Shown: positions 24,290-35,545 of the stretch, one piece after another | How positions within the stretch are numbered: the stretch's first letter is position 1 | Layout of the letters: each line of letters begins with the position of its first letter | Assembly (NCBI GenBank): GCA_023105745.1 | Contig: JALGQZ010000007.1 | Coordinates: forward strand, 50,449,569-50,513,568 | Reading direction: 5' to 3' | Length of the DNA: 64,000 nucleotides | DNA from: Austropuccinia psidii | Taxonomy: Eukaryota > Basidiomycota > Pucciniomycetes > Pucciniales > Sphaerophragmiaceae | Notes under the pieces: generated by a model | Seen by the model: only the letters and a program-made list of their open reading frames with translations | Databases searched by the model: none | Told to the model about the DNA's origin: nothing | Translations under genes and position numbers: made by a program

Positions 24290-26191
24290 TGTAAGATTTG
24301 ACTATGAAACTGATGATAATATTACTATTAATCAACAGTGCTATGTCTGTTCTTATGAAATATAATAATAAAGTATTATTATAACAACAATTAAATAATT
24401 AAGATTATTTCTTTCACGTGTTATACACTACTAGTGATTATAACATTGAGCAGTAATTGTCTACAAGAATCAATTACAAGAAGATTTTAATAATAAAAAC
24501 TTCTTTTATTAAAAAAATAAAATTATTTTAATATATAATTATAATGATAATTCTTGAAGAAAACTAATGATAGAGAAAAACTTTAAGAATTTAAGATAAA
24601 TGACTCACTAATACTCCAAAAAACTTATTGAAAGATAAAAGTAGAGAAATTTGACATAGAATTGTGGATTTTAGGGATAAAAATGATTTATAACAGTATT
24701 ACAACAATATATAGTTGAATTCTATGATTTCACGTCCTTCTGATTTATTCAGAAAGAATAAAACACTTAAGAATAGTTTAACTAATACTTACTTGTTGGT
24801 AATAATGATTTAATAAAATGATAAGATGATTTGATCTGGAAAAAACAGCAAGAAGAGGCCTCTTGTAAGTCAATAACAGCTCACAGAGGCGTTCCATGGA
24901 GCAAACTGAAAAACCAGTGAGTGAGAAAACAATAAACGTTTTTGGATTATTGATTACATCATCTGTTGTCACGTAAGATTATCATAATTACTTAATTGAT
25001 GCTTTTATGTGACTACCAACCCCAATATAGTTAAGAATAAAAGGAGTAACATCTGTAAATCTTCTTTTATTCCAAAATAATCATTTATTTCTCAAATTTA
25101 TCAATGTTATTGGCAATTTCATCACAGGTTGTACTTACTGTGAATTTTTGAAGATTCAGTATTTCACATAGAATAGTCAAAAATGGACTGTAAGTAAAAC
25201 TTTTAATTTTACTAGGAAAACTGTGATTCTTTTTGGTTGTACCATAGATCATACACTTCTCTATTGGTCCTGAAAGTTTCAGGATGATTTATTAATAATT
25301 GTATTTTTAATGAATTTTTAAAGGTTTTACCTCATTTCTACGTAGAATTGCAAATATCAGTGTTTAGCTGGTTGCTATGAGGTAAATCAATGGATGCAAG
25401 TCCCAAAAGGGTTTTAATTACTCTTTTGGGGTCTAGCCATGGAAAGTAATTAAGAATTTACATGGTTACAGGAGTCTGAGTAGCTCTTTACCTCCTTGGC
25501 ACGTCAAAAGAGCAGGTTATTTGCTATTTTCTTATGAATTACTGTAGTTGTAACATGGTAACCAAGTTCCCAAAGTGTTTTAGTTTACTAATTGGGCCAA
25601 GATCAGCCATGGATCAAAGCTTTGGAGCATTCCACACCTCTGAGTCCTCAGAAGTTGGGTACCCTGGCTCTCCTTGATGTCTTTTGTCCCCCTTGCCTAT
25701 TTTTCACGTCAAAATAGAAAATTAAGCTTCAAGTGAGATATCCACTATGGGTGTACCAAAAGTCCATGTAAGAATACCATGATATTAAGTGCTCAAAACA
25801 TGCATAACACTATTCTTAGTGTATATGTAACATGGGATTTCTCACATTCCCATTATTTTGGCGTGAAATTAAGAAAAACAAAAATTTTCACGGATCTTTT
25901 ATGTGGTATTGATGATGTGGTATTGAAGTATTTTCCATATTACAACCTCAAAGAGTTAATTTGAGCTTATTCACTCTATGGAGCTACCCTAAGTGAATTT
26001 TTGTGTAGAATCCAAATCTGGCCTTAAATCCATGGATTTACTTAGTCAATAGAAAGTTACTCATTTTTTTTGAAATAAAAAATGATGAATTTTGGATATA
26101 TGCATGACTTATGAGTTATGCATAATTCAAAATACATTTTGAAGATAATTGTGGCCTATGTGGGTATGTAAAATATACCTCAAGGCTCACA
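24290..26191 (-). mobile_element. Solo LTR of the D family
   Basis: It starts TGTAAGATTTGACTATG at 24290 and ends GGCTCACA at 26191, matching the two LTRs of element D (42914-44835 and 51382-53303) throughout. It is flanked by GTAAA on both sides (24285-24289 and 26192-26196), a perfect 5-bp target duplication. The other C LTR serves as an empty site. No internal element sequence is present, so recombination between two LTRs probably removed it. Open frames inside (24778 minus, 25779 plus) recur in D LTRs and are not genes. Confidence 0.93.
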
Positions 26192-26196
26192 GTAAA

Positions 26197-27420
26197 GACC
26201 TTCCTCCTAGAGTCCAACAGGCTTTTAGTAGACGTGTATTGATGCTTTCTACTGAAATTGATAAATATTTTGAGGTTTGTCGATGATTACATCATGATCA
26301 AACCATCTTACCTCATAATTACGCCGTTATTTAGATTTATCACTATAAGTCTAAGTTTGATGACATCATAGGCTTGGAAGAAGCCTAAAATTCGTGGATT
26401 GTATTAGGTTTAATAATATTTTAATAGTATTCACCAGTTTCATCACTTATATGACTTTTAAACCTAAAATAAGATTACAGTGAGTGATCTTGATTGATCA
26501 AATTTAAGCTTAAGCTTTGATCATTAATAACTTTTAGGTTATACACGCTACAGCTATTCTGAGAGTGGATTCTGATAGCTTGGCATGGACATTTCAGACT
26601 GCCAAGAGCATTCGATTACATCATCAAAACTGTATTTTTGATAATCTTTCTTGTAACTCCTCTTTTCTGTCAAATCTAATATTTTAAATTTCAAACAATG
26701 ATTTCAAGGGGTCATACATTGAATATTGTAATACAAAAAACATCATTCTTCACAAATGAGCTAGTAGAATCAAACTGTCTACTTTCTTTTAAGTTTGGAC
26801 CACTTTCACAACAAAGTGGTCAACAGCTCTATTGATTTTAATCAATAAACCATTACAGGTTCTAACCTTGTTTATAACTAGTGAAAGATAGTTCATTTCT
26901 GTGTTCCTACAGTAATGTCATGGTGACTTCATCTTTGGTTCATCACTCTATCATGTATATTTCAAAAGATATTAGCTAAAATCCTTGAATATATGCATTG
27001 ACCAAAAAAGTGCATATATCCAGCCTAACTGCTTAGGTATTGACTTTGAAGATTAGCTTCTTAATTGTTTTATGTGTGGATGTTTATGGGAAATCCAATG
27101 GTACCATTTATTTTACATGTTGTTTCATTGGTATTTGAAATAATTAAGGATTTATGTTTTTTATAAGGTATTATTACTTATAACTCATTAAATATTGACT
27201 TTACAGAAATGCCATAAAAATGGTATATGTGTATTTTACCATGGGGAATCCAATGGTGTAATTTATTTTACATGCGTATTCATTGGAATTTAAGTTAAAC
27301 CAAGTTTTATGCCTATTTATGGCATTTTTGTAGTTTTAAGGTAATTATTTTTGATGTATAATTATTTTAAATATTTCTTGTGACCTTTATGGGTATGTGG
27401 TCATATCTCAAAGGTTCAAA
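26197..27420 (-). mobile_element. Element C 3' LTR, inner part
   Basis: It continues the C LTR after the solo LTR, from ACCTTCCTCCTAGAGTCC to AAGGTTCAAA, and aligns with 37375-38558. Conserved with the other LTR are a near-perfect palindrome TGATCAAATTTAAGC...GCTTTGATCA (about 26496-26524) and a hairpin with ATATATGCA/TGCATATAT arms (about 26990-27019). The terminal bases differ from the other copy (TTCAAA against GTCACA). A short segment near 27030-27070 is missing in the other LTR. Confidence 0.88.
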
Positions 27421-27440
27421 TTCCCTACCACCAAAAAATA
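27421..27440 (-). other. Element C polypurine tract
   Basis: On the minus strand the bases directly before the 3' LTR read TTTTTTGGTGGTAGGGAA. A purine-rich run at this place primes plus-strand DNA synthesis in LTR elements. The matching tract of element D reads TTTTGGTGGGAGGGAA. Confidence 0.75.
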
Positions 27441-27539
27441 TTGTACCACAATCTGATATGTGTAATTAGGGTATCATCCACTGTCCTACCTCTTCAATAG
27501 ACTTTGTTAGTCTTGAAGCTCAATAATGCTTTAACTTTT

Positions 27540-28222
27540 CTATTCTTTAGGTTTTCTTTCATGTCTGAAACTTCTTAGTAGTTTATCATCATTTGTTATA
27601 TCTTTCTCAAGTAGACATTCATCTTCTTGAGTTGAATTTCTATACCTTACAAGGTATTCTCTTTCTTTTTTGTTTCTTGTCCTTCTTTCTTTAAGGACTT
27701 TTACAATTTTTTTTTCTACTCCTTCTTCCAAGGGGGGAATTTCCAGTGGGGGTTTATTTCTTAGTGGAAATAACTCCTTGTCACTTGAGATGTAAGGTTT
27801 TATCAGACTTACAGGGAAAGTTGGGTGTTTGTTCATTAATTCACCTGTGAGGTCCAATTTCACAGCATTGGGTCCATGAAGTGCCTTTATCATAAATGGT
27901 CCTGCAAAGAAATCTTTCAGTTTCTTTGGACCTTTTATGTTATTAAAATTAAGGGTTGATACTAGGCCCAAGTCTCCTATTTTGAATTCAGGTGGTTTAT
28001 GACTTTTATCCCATCTTTCTCTTGCATATTTGAAAGAATCTTACATACATCTGTTTGCATGGTGTCTTGCTTTGTAAAGAATTATCTTAAAACTGCTTGC
28101 TGTTGGATGTATATCCACTAAGTCCTTTTTGAGGGTATCATAAGGAAGTCTTGGATTCCAACCTTTTTCTAGCATTGCTGGTGTTTTCCAGTAGAAGAAT
28201 GGATTGATGTTTTATATGCCAG
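27540..28222 (-). pseudogene. Element C integrase C-terminal region
   Basis: The minus frame 27971-27540 (143 codons) begins LVSTLNFNNIKGPKKLKDFF, a GPY/F-like module, continues AVKLDLTGELMNKHPTFPVSLIKPY, and ends with EYLVRYRNSTQEDECLLEK and a basic tail, RHERKPKE. The EYLVRYRN block resembles the central strands of a chromodomain. This is inferred. The link to the catalytic core (27972-28222) has stops and a shift. In element A the same region reads EDEWLEEKD; here the Trp is Cys. Confidence 0.85.
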
Positions 28223-29160
28223 TTAAAGGGCTGGTATTAGTGTACACCAATAATGGGTAAAACCATCAGAATCTTTGAATTCTAGTCCATAAGCACAGAA
28301 TCTTCTGATCATGTCCTCCAAGGTTTGTTTCATTCTTTCTGCTAAACCATCAGTTTGAGGATGGTAAGCTGTTGATAATGATAACTTTGTCCCAAACAAG
28401 TTATGGAGATTTGTCCATAATGCTGAAGTGAATTTTGGGTCTCTGTCACTTATAATATTCTGGAATAAGCCTGTATGGCTAATGACTTTATTCCATATCA
28501 TTATGACTGTGTCCATAGCTGTGTCATCTTTGTGACATAATAGGAACATGGGAGTTTTTCTATACCTGTCAACTAATACTAGGCATGCATTATAGCTTCT
28601 GTCTCCTCCTGGAGGTAATTCTGTTACCCACTCCATATGAGCTATTTCCCAAGGGGATTTTGGTTCTTGGATTTGGATCATCATTCCAAATTTCTTTCCT
28701 GTGGCTCTGTTGGATTTTTGACATTTGTCACAGGTTTGGCAGTATTCTGCAACATCTTTCTTCCAATTTGGCCACCAAGAGCAGGTTTTAACCCTTTCTA
28801 GTGTTCTGTCTTCTGAAAGATGTCCAGCTGCAACACTATCATGGCACTCATGTAAGATAGTGTTTATCAGGGTTCTATCTGTTAAGGCCATAACACATGT
28901 GTGTTTTGTTCTTTGGTAAAGGATTCCATCAAGGAGGTGGAACCTTCCTTCATCATATGCCTTTTTCCATGTTTCATCTAATTTTGATGAAAGTGATGGA
29001 TATTTGCAGTCTTTCATTAGAAGTTGGCTTAAGATATGGAAATTCTTCTCTACCTTAGAGCTTTCTTTAACTTGTTTAGAGAATTCTGTGCCAATGTCTG
29101 TGACACATATTCCTTCCATATGGTTCTCTTCCTGTGGTACCCATGCTGGATTGTCAGGGG
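28223..29160 (-). pseudogene. Element C integrase zinc-binding and catalytic core
   Basis: Same open frame as the RT and RNase H upstream. The zinc-binding segment runs from [13 protein letters not shown] to CQTCDKCQK. The catalytic core follows, with [27 protein letters not shown] and [11 protein letters not shown]. The first acidic residue is Glu (MEWV) where elements A and D have Asp (MDWV), so the D-D-E triad is changed to E-D-E. The frame closes just after [12 protein letters not shown]. The role would be insertion of the DNA copy into the host genome. Confidence 0.88.
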
Positions 29161-29760
29161 TATTTGCTAGAGCCCATCTGCTAAGATCATCTGCATTTTT
29201 ATGAATATTACCAGATTTATGAACTATAGTCATATTTCCTCTATATTCTTGGATAGCAATTTGCCATCTCAGCATGTGTCTATTTGGAGTTTTCATATGT
29301 AATAGAGATTTTACAGCATTACAATCTGTAATCACATCAAATACTGTTCCATCCAAGTAATAATGTAATTTTTCTAAAGCCCACACTAAGCAGAGGCATT
29401 CCACTTGACTTGCTCCATATCTTGCTTCTGTTAGTTTTATCTGTCTTGAAATAAAACAAATTGGTCCTTCCACTGGTTTATCATTGATAATTTGTGTCTG
29501 GTGTAGTGCAGCACCTAGTCCTTCTCCACAAGCATCAATGTAAAGTTTGAAGGGTAGTTTCCAATCTGGCATTAGAAGAAATGGGGAATTTGTTAAGGAA
29601 TTTTTCAATTCTTCATATGCCTTGACTCTTTCTTCTGTCATTTCATAGACTGTTTGTTGATCACATATTTTATACAAGGATTTGGCAATTTTTGCAAAGT
29701 CCTTTATATGCTGTTTATAGTAACCAGTAAATCCTAGAAATGATCGCAATTCTTTTTTGG
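29160..29760 (-). pseudogene. Element C RNase H domain
   Basis: Part of the 603-codon open stretch 30034-28223. Motifs in order are [20 protein letters not shown] (first Asp kept), [20 protein letters not shown] (Glu kept), [14 protein letters not shown] (Asp kept) and [12 protein letters not shown]. All expected acidic residues seem present, so of the C domains this one looks least damaged. It would remove the RNA strand from the RNA-DNA hybrid. Confidence 0.88.
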
Positions 29761-30580
29761 TTTGAGGTATTGATTTAAGTAGTATTGCTGCTACTTTATT
29801 CTTGTCTATGCCTAGACTAAGTCCAGATACAACATGTCCTAGTGCTTTTGGTTCAATGTATGCAAAATGACACTTTTTCAAGGAAATTTTCATATTCACT
29901 TGCACTATTTTTTGTAGTACCCTTTCTAGTCTTGTAAGGTGATTTTCCCAAGTTTCTGAGAAAACTATGATATCATCAATATAGATAATTAACCATCCTT
30001 CTGATAATTCTTCAGGAAATATGGTATTCATCATCCTTTAATAATGGGAAGGTGCATTTTTTATGCCAAATGGCATTCTTAAGTATTCAAAAATTGCACA
30101 GTGGACTATTATCCTTAGTAGCTTCTTGGCATTTTCTTTTAAGACATTTTGATGAAAACCCTTTAAGGCATCCATGGCTGTAATGAACTTAGCTTGCGAC
30201 AATTGTGTCAATGTCTCATGGATTCTGGGTATTGGATACCTGTCTGGAATGGTATAGGTGTTAAGGGCTCTGAAGTCTCCTACCATTCTTGATTTTCCAT
30301 TATGCCAAGCTATAATGACAGGTGTAGTGACCTCTACCTGTTCATTATGTCCTACTTTTCTTAATACTCCAAGGTCCATGAATTCTTTAATGTGTACCTC
30401 CAAGGCTTCTCTAGCCCTTGGACTAGCTGGGTAAGCAGTTCTTCTTAGTAAAGGTGGGTAAGGTGTTTCCACATTAAGAATTATATCCACCTCATGCCCA
30501 ATTATGGAATCTAGTGGTTCTTTGTCAGTTGCAAAGGCATTTTTGTACTTAAATAAGAGGTCAATGAATTTTCTCTCCAT
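29700..30580 (-). pseudogene. Element C reverse transcriptase, one in-frame stop
   Basis: 30580-30038 carries the fingers and palm start (NAFATDKEPLDSIIGHE, RRTAYPASPRAREALE, MVGDFRALNTYTIPDRYPIP, ITAMDALKGFHQNV, YLRMPFGIKNAPSHY). A single TAA at about 30035-30037 replaces what in element D is CAA (SHYQRMI). The frame then goes on from 30034 with [28 protein letters not shown], so the YIDD box is intact. The thumb region continues to [15 protein letters not shown]. One C-to-T change is enough to explain the stop. Confidence 0.9.
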
Positions 30581-30639
30581 TTTTTCTGTTAATTCTTGAT
30601 TGAATTCTGCCTCTTTGAGTTGTTCAGATATAAAAAGTT

Positions 30640-31240
30640 CCTTTTATGGAGTTTTCTCTTCATTCTTAATAACTGTAATTTGTTTTTTGTTGTTTAAGAA
30701 GCCAAACTTTTGTCTTTTGTTGTCTCCTATGGTAAAATATCTATCTTTTTGGTTAGAGATATCTATACCATAAATTTACAAGTAGTCAATTCCAAGTATG
30801 AAGTGATTACTAGTACAGTTGTCCATTACTAAAAAATTTACTTTAATTCTGACACATTGTGAGGGGTGAGGAAAAACTAGTGTTAAATCAATTATTCCAA
30901 GGGGCTTCATGCTCTCACTTGCACTACTAAATTTGACACCTTGTATTGGCATAAGTTTTTCTTGCCAATCTGGGACAATGGTTTTTAAATAACTTTTACC
31001 AACACAGGCAAAATATGCTCCTGTATCCAAGTTCACTTTTCCTTCTTGGTTATCAACCATAACAATACTTATACTTGATTTTCCTGCTGTATATCCCATT
31101 CCTTTAGCAGGTTTGGTTCTGTACACTTTGGCATCTTGTATATTTGTCAGGTTTGTGTCAGATGTTCCAACTTGTGGTAAGTTTGAGTTAACATCTAGTA
31201 ATTCATAAATTATATCCATATTATTAATTTGTGCATTAAT
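30640..31240 (-). pseudogene. Element C aspartic protease
   Basis: In the frame 31675-30776 the protease part runs from KPAKGMGYTAGKSSISIVMV through VNLDTGAYFACVGKSYL to MDNCTSNHFILGIDYL. The catalytic box is DTGA, as expected for a retroviral-type aspartic protease that cuts the polyprotein. A TAA at about 30773-30775 interrupts the segment that continues as YGIDI and GDNKRQKF, and a second TAA lies near 30643. Both stops are in the same frame as RT, so gag, protease and pol were one polyprotein. Confidence 0.87.
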
Positions 31241-31339
31241 TATATCATTTTCATCACTTTCAGAACTTTCTGACTCTTCTGTTTCTTTTTCAGAGTCAGA
31301 TTCCTCTTCTTTGTCATGGTGGTTCTCAGTTTCCAAAAT

Positions 31340-32791
31340 TTCATTAATTTTTGCCTTTTTGAGGCAGTTATTGGCTAAGTTTCCAATACCTCCACATTTA
31401 TGGCATTTTCTTTTCTCAGAATTCTTGGATTTGTCGGGCTTGAAAGCTTCTTTTGATTTATCTTTTTTGATAAATGGCTTATTTGGACTCTTAATGTCCA
31501 ATTTCTTCCAAGTTCTGCCAATTTTTGTTCTTGTCACTATGTCCTCTAGTGCATTGATATACTCTTCTGTGGAGCATGGCTCTATACACCTGCTTCTTAG
31601 CGCATGTTCTAGCTCTCCTCCACATTTCTGAAGTATTTTCATGTGCACCATTTTTTGTGAGATTTCTGCGTACAATGCATTGAGTCTTTCAACTTGTTTT
31701 AAGAGCCAAGTTAAAGGTTTTTCTTTGTCTGGGTCAAAGAAAGAATTTTCAAATGCATTCTCTATCTTCTACCTCTAGGCATCATTGGCCCACTTAGTGA
31801 TTATTTCTTGTTTCCACCAAGACCAGGTATTTTTGCCATTTGTTTGTCTTATGCCATAATACCATCTTTTTGAAGATTTTTCAACCAATGAATGTAATCT
31901 TGCAGTAATTAATTCATTTGGTATGGAATAATCTTCTTTCAGCATGTCAATTGTCTTGATAAATGACATGTGGTCATATTCACCTTCTCCAGTGAATGTT
32001 GGCCATTCTTTTAATTGAGGTGCTTCCTTCATGAAGACTTGGTTATTGTCTTGGTGACTTAAGTCTGTTATTAATGGATTTGTTAATTCCTCTTTTGGTT
32101 TAACAGGGCTTCTTATGTGAGAAAATGGTGTTGATAACTTTGGCCTATTTGAGTGAGCCTCATGAATTTTATCCATTTTTTCAGTAATAAGCCTTATTTC
32201 ACTTTGAATGTCATCTTTCAGATGCATTCTTGCTTCATCACTCATTTCCACATGGTCCAAAAGTAATTTTTGGCGTGATGAAGTCTTTTCTTCAAATCTT
32301 TTTACAGAAATACTTAGTTTGTTTAATTTTTCTGTAAGATTGTCAATACTCACGTCATAATCAATTGTCAAAGTTTTATCTTTGATATCTTTTATGTATT
32401 TATACAATTCTTGTTGTCCTTGTATTAATTTTTGAGTGTTATGAATAAAAATCTTTGGTTTATTATTCTCAACAATAAAATTAATGTTGTCAATTTCTTT
32501 TTTATTTTGTACAACAATTTTTGTTAAAGAGGATAAGTTGTTGTTTATTTCTTGTAATGATAATAAACTGTTTTTAATTTCTTTTAGAGGTAATATACTA
32601 TTTTTAATTTCTGTTAAATTATTTACAACATCATTGGGAAAGGTTATTTCTTCGGGAAATGAGGTTGTCTCATTTTTTTTTCTTTCTTGTCCTTGAATTC
32701 CATCAAGGATCTGGCCATGTTGAATACATTGTCCATGGCATCCTTTTTGATTTTTGGAATCCTGTAGCTTGGGTAATATGGTTTTCTCCAA
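31340..32791 (-). pseudogene. Element C gag: coiled region, capsid, zinc knuckle
   Basis: 32791-31775 gives a long Asn/Leu/Lys-rich segment likely to be helical (NNLTEIKNSILPLKEIKNSL), then the capsid block EWPTFTGEGEYDHMSFIKTI to SWWKQEIITKWANDA. Two TAG stops follow near 31776 and 31771. At the first, element D has a Trp codon (TGG), so a G-to-A change fits. The frame resumes to 31675 and on: KILQKCGGELEHALRSRC, then the knuckle CHKCGGIGNLANNC, where the expected His is Asn. A Glu/Ser-rich acidic segment leads to the protease. Confidence 0.88.
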
Positions 32792-33150
32792 TTCTTTTTA
32801 TTGTTCTTCTTCCCTTCTTGGGGAAGTGGGTTGGCTTGGGGCTTGCTGGTAGAAGCTACTGGGGCTTCTTCCTTGGTTGCCTCCTTCTTTTTGGCATGGT
32901 ATTCCTTGATCTTTTTGATTTGAGGTTTGGATGATAGTGGATTACATCCATTGGAGTATCTCACTATTTCCTCCTCTTTGAGGAACTTTTTCAGGATGTT
33001 CCAGGAGTTGATCACTCCTTGGTGTATTTGAGGCAACATTTCCCAGTCCTTGTCTTTGTACACTGTGTAGTACTGTTTGTACTGGCTCATGTAAATGTCT
33101 ATTTGAGCCCTCTGAATGTGATTTTTACCTGTTTGAGTCACTCATACTTA
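32644..33150 (-). pseudogene. Element C gag middle domain (in a different frame)
   Basis: The frame 33141-32644 encodes QIDIYMSQYKQYY, DWEMLPQIHQGVINSW, KKFLKEEEIVRYSNGCNPLS, EEAPVASTSKP and YRIPKIKKDAMDNVFNMARSLMEFK. The same protein pieces appear in D (50490-49879) and, with stops, in A (39600-40070). It has no ATG of its own; the first codons are non-AUG. It ends 20 codons or so into the capsid frame, and an A-run GAA AAA AAA ATG lies at 32671-32682 shortly before its end. In C the capsid frame is closed by several stops across this stretch, so the middle domain is the conserved reading here. Confidence 0.75.
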
Positions 33151-33345
33151 CACTGCCTGCATTATTTCATCACCAAAGTCCATGTGATGTCATATGACAA
33201 ACGTTTGGTTCATTTCAAATCATATGTCTGTGTTTATATATTCCCCATTTGATTTTTAATCAACCTATATAGATGTGATGGAATAATTTCTATTACATAA
33301 ACAGTGGAATGGTTCATTTTATATGAACCTCAAGTTTTTGATGTA

Positions 33346-33950
33346 AAATCAACCAGAGGTTTATGTAAACTCAACCAGAGGTTTATTTCAAATCAACCAG
33401 AGGTTTATTTCAAATCAACCAGAGGTTGATGTCAAATCAGCCATAGGTTGATGTAAAATCAACCATAGGTTAATGTAAAATCAACCATAGGTTGATGTAA
33501 AATCAACCATAGGTTCATGTAAAATCAACCATAGGCTGTTGTAAAATCAACCATAGGTTGATGTAAAATCAACCATAGGGTGATGTAAGATAAACCATAG
33601 GTTGATGTAAAATCAACCATAGCTTGATGTAAAATCAACCATAGCTTGATGTAAAATCAACCATAGCTTGAGGTAAAATCAACCATAGCTTGATGTAAAA
33701 TCAACCATAGCTTGATGTAAAATCAACCATAGCTTGATGTAAAATCAACCATAGCTTGATGTAAAATCAACCATAGCTTGATGTAAAATCAACCATAGCT
33801 TGATGTAAAATCAACCATAGCTTGATGTAAAATAAACCATAGATTGATATAAAATAAACCATAGGTTGATGTAAAATCAACCTATGGTTGATTTGATATC
33901 AACCAGAGGTTGATGTAATATTAAACAAAGGTTGATTCAATATAAACCAA
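33346..33950. repeat. 22-bp array, left arm of foldback
   Basis: The unit is 22 bp, AACCATAGCTTGATGTAAAAT plus C, with variants GGTTGATG and CAGAGG at the outer edge. TTGAT and ATCAA within each unit make it self-complementary. About 27 units are present; those between 33620 and 33830 are almost identical (ATAGCTTGATG type). Confidence 0.93.
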
Positions 33951-34040
33951 ATTTTTTGTATTACCAATCAAAGCTTGAATTGGTATATTAATCTCTCACT
34001 GTGAGGGATCAAATTTCAATTATGGGCTATCAATTCCCCA

Positions 34041-34700
34041 CCATGGGTTATCAACTTAGAATCATGTGGAATGAATTCCTCATCATGTGGAATTGATTCC
34101 TCATCATGTGGAATCAATTACTCATCATGTGAAATCAATTAATCATCATTCAAAATCAATTCCTCATGATGTGAAATAAATTCGAAATCATGTGAAATCA
34201 ATTTGACATCATGTGGAATCAATTCCTCATGATGTGAAATCCATTCCCCATCATGTGGAATGAATTTCTCATCATGTGGAATCAATTCATCATCATGTGT
34301 AATCAATGCCTAATCATGTGGACTTAATTCTCCATCATGGGAAATAAATCCCCACCATGTGAAATGAATTGCTGATCATGAAAAATCAATTCCCCATCAT
34401 ATTGGGGAATTGATTTAACATCATAGGGAATTGATTTCCCATGTTGGGGAATGAATTCCACATGATGAGGAATTGAATACACATGATGAGAAATTGATTC
34501 CACATGATGGGAAATTGATTTCAAATGATGAGAAACTGATCCAAAATGATGAGAAATTGTTCCAAATGATGGGGAATGATTTCACATCATGAGGAATTGA
34601 TTCCACATGATGTAAAATTTATTTCACATTATTTTGAATTTATTTCACATCATGAGGAATTTATTTCACATCATGAGGAATTCATTCCACATTATTCTCA
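34041..34700. repeat. 21-bp arrays at centre of foldback
   Basis: Left half repeats TCATCATGTGGAATCAATTCC with frequent substitutions, in one direction. Right half carries the reverse complement. The turning point is near 34400-34450, where CCCCATCATATTGGGG forms a short palindrome. The units are more diverged than those of the 22-bp arrays. Confidence 0.85.
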
Positions 34701-34799
34701 GTTGATATCTCATGGTGGGGAATTGATAGCCCATAATTGAAATTTTATCCCTCACAATGAGAGATTAATATACCAATTCAAGCTTTGATTGGTAATACA

Positions 34800-35545
34800 A
34801 AACATTTGGTTGATATCAACTCAACCTATGTTTAATATTACATCAACCTCTGGTGGATTTTACATCAACCTATGATTTATTTTACATCAAGCTATGGTTG
34901 ATTTTAAATCAAGCTATGGTTGATTTTAAATCAAGCTATGGTTGATTTTACATCAAGCTATGGTTGATTTTACATCAACCTATGGTTCATTTTAAATATT
35001 TGGTTGATTTTACATCAACCTCTGGCTGATTTTACATCAACCAATGGTTGATTTTACATCAACCTTGGGTTGATTTTATATCAACCTTGGGTTGATTTTA
35101 TATCAACCTCTGGTTGATTTTACATCAACCTTGGGTTGATTTTATATCAACCTCTGGTTGATTTTACATCAACCTTGGGTTGATTTTATATCAACCTCTG
35201 GTTGATTTTACATCAACCTTGGGTTGATTTTATATCAACCTCTGGTTGATTTTACATCAACCTTGGGTTGATTTTATATCAACCTCTGGTTGATTTTACA
35301 TCAACCTTGGGTTGATTTTATATCAACCTCTGGTTGATTTTACATCAACCTTGGGTTGATTTTATATCAACCTCTGGTTGATTTTACATCAACCTTGGGT
35401 TGCTTTTATATCAACCTCTGGTTGATTTTACATCAACCTTGGGTTGATTTTATATCAACCTCTGGTTGATTTTACATCAACCTTGGGTTGATTTTATATC
35501 AACCTCTGGTTGATTTTACATCAACCTCTGGTTGATTTTACATCA
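34800..35545. repeat. 22/44-bp array, right arm of foldback
   Basis: Inner part has 22-bp units of the type AAGCTATGGTTGATTTTACATC, the reverse complement of the left-arm units. The outer part (about 35060-35530) is a 44-bp higher-order repeat alternating CCTTGGGTTGATTTTATATC with CCTCTGGTTGATTTTACATC, about ten times. The left arm has no such dimer. Confidence 0.92.

Noticed and set aside
28585..29204. Plus-strand frames opposite the element C pol
   Set aside because: They are antisense shadows of the 603-codon minus-strand pol frame.
34324..34606. Two minus-strand open frames with periodic Ser/Ile/His or Phe/Ser proteins
   Set aside because: They are translations of the 21-bp tandem repeat; the open frames follow from the period being a multiple of three.
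33346..35545. Regularly spaced short repeats resembling a CRISPR array
   Set aside because: Units are adjacent 22-bp repeats with no unique spacers, and the two halves are mirror images. The setting is a fungal transposon.
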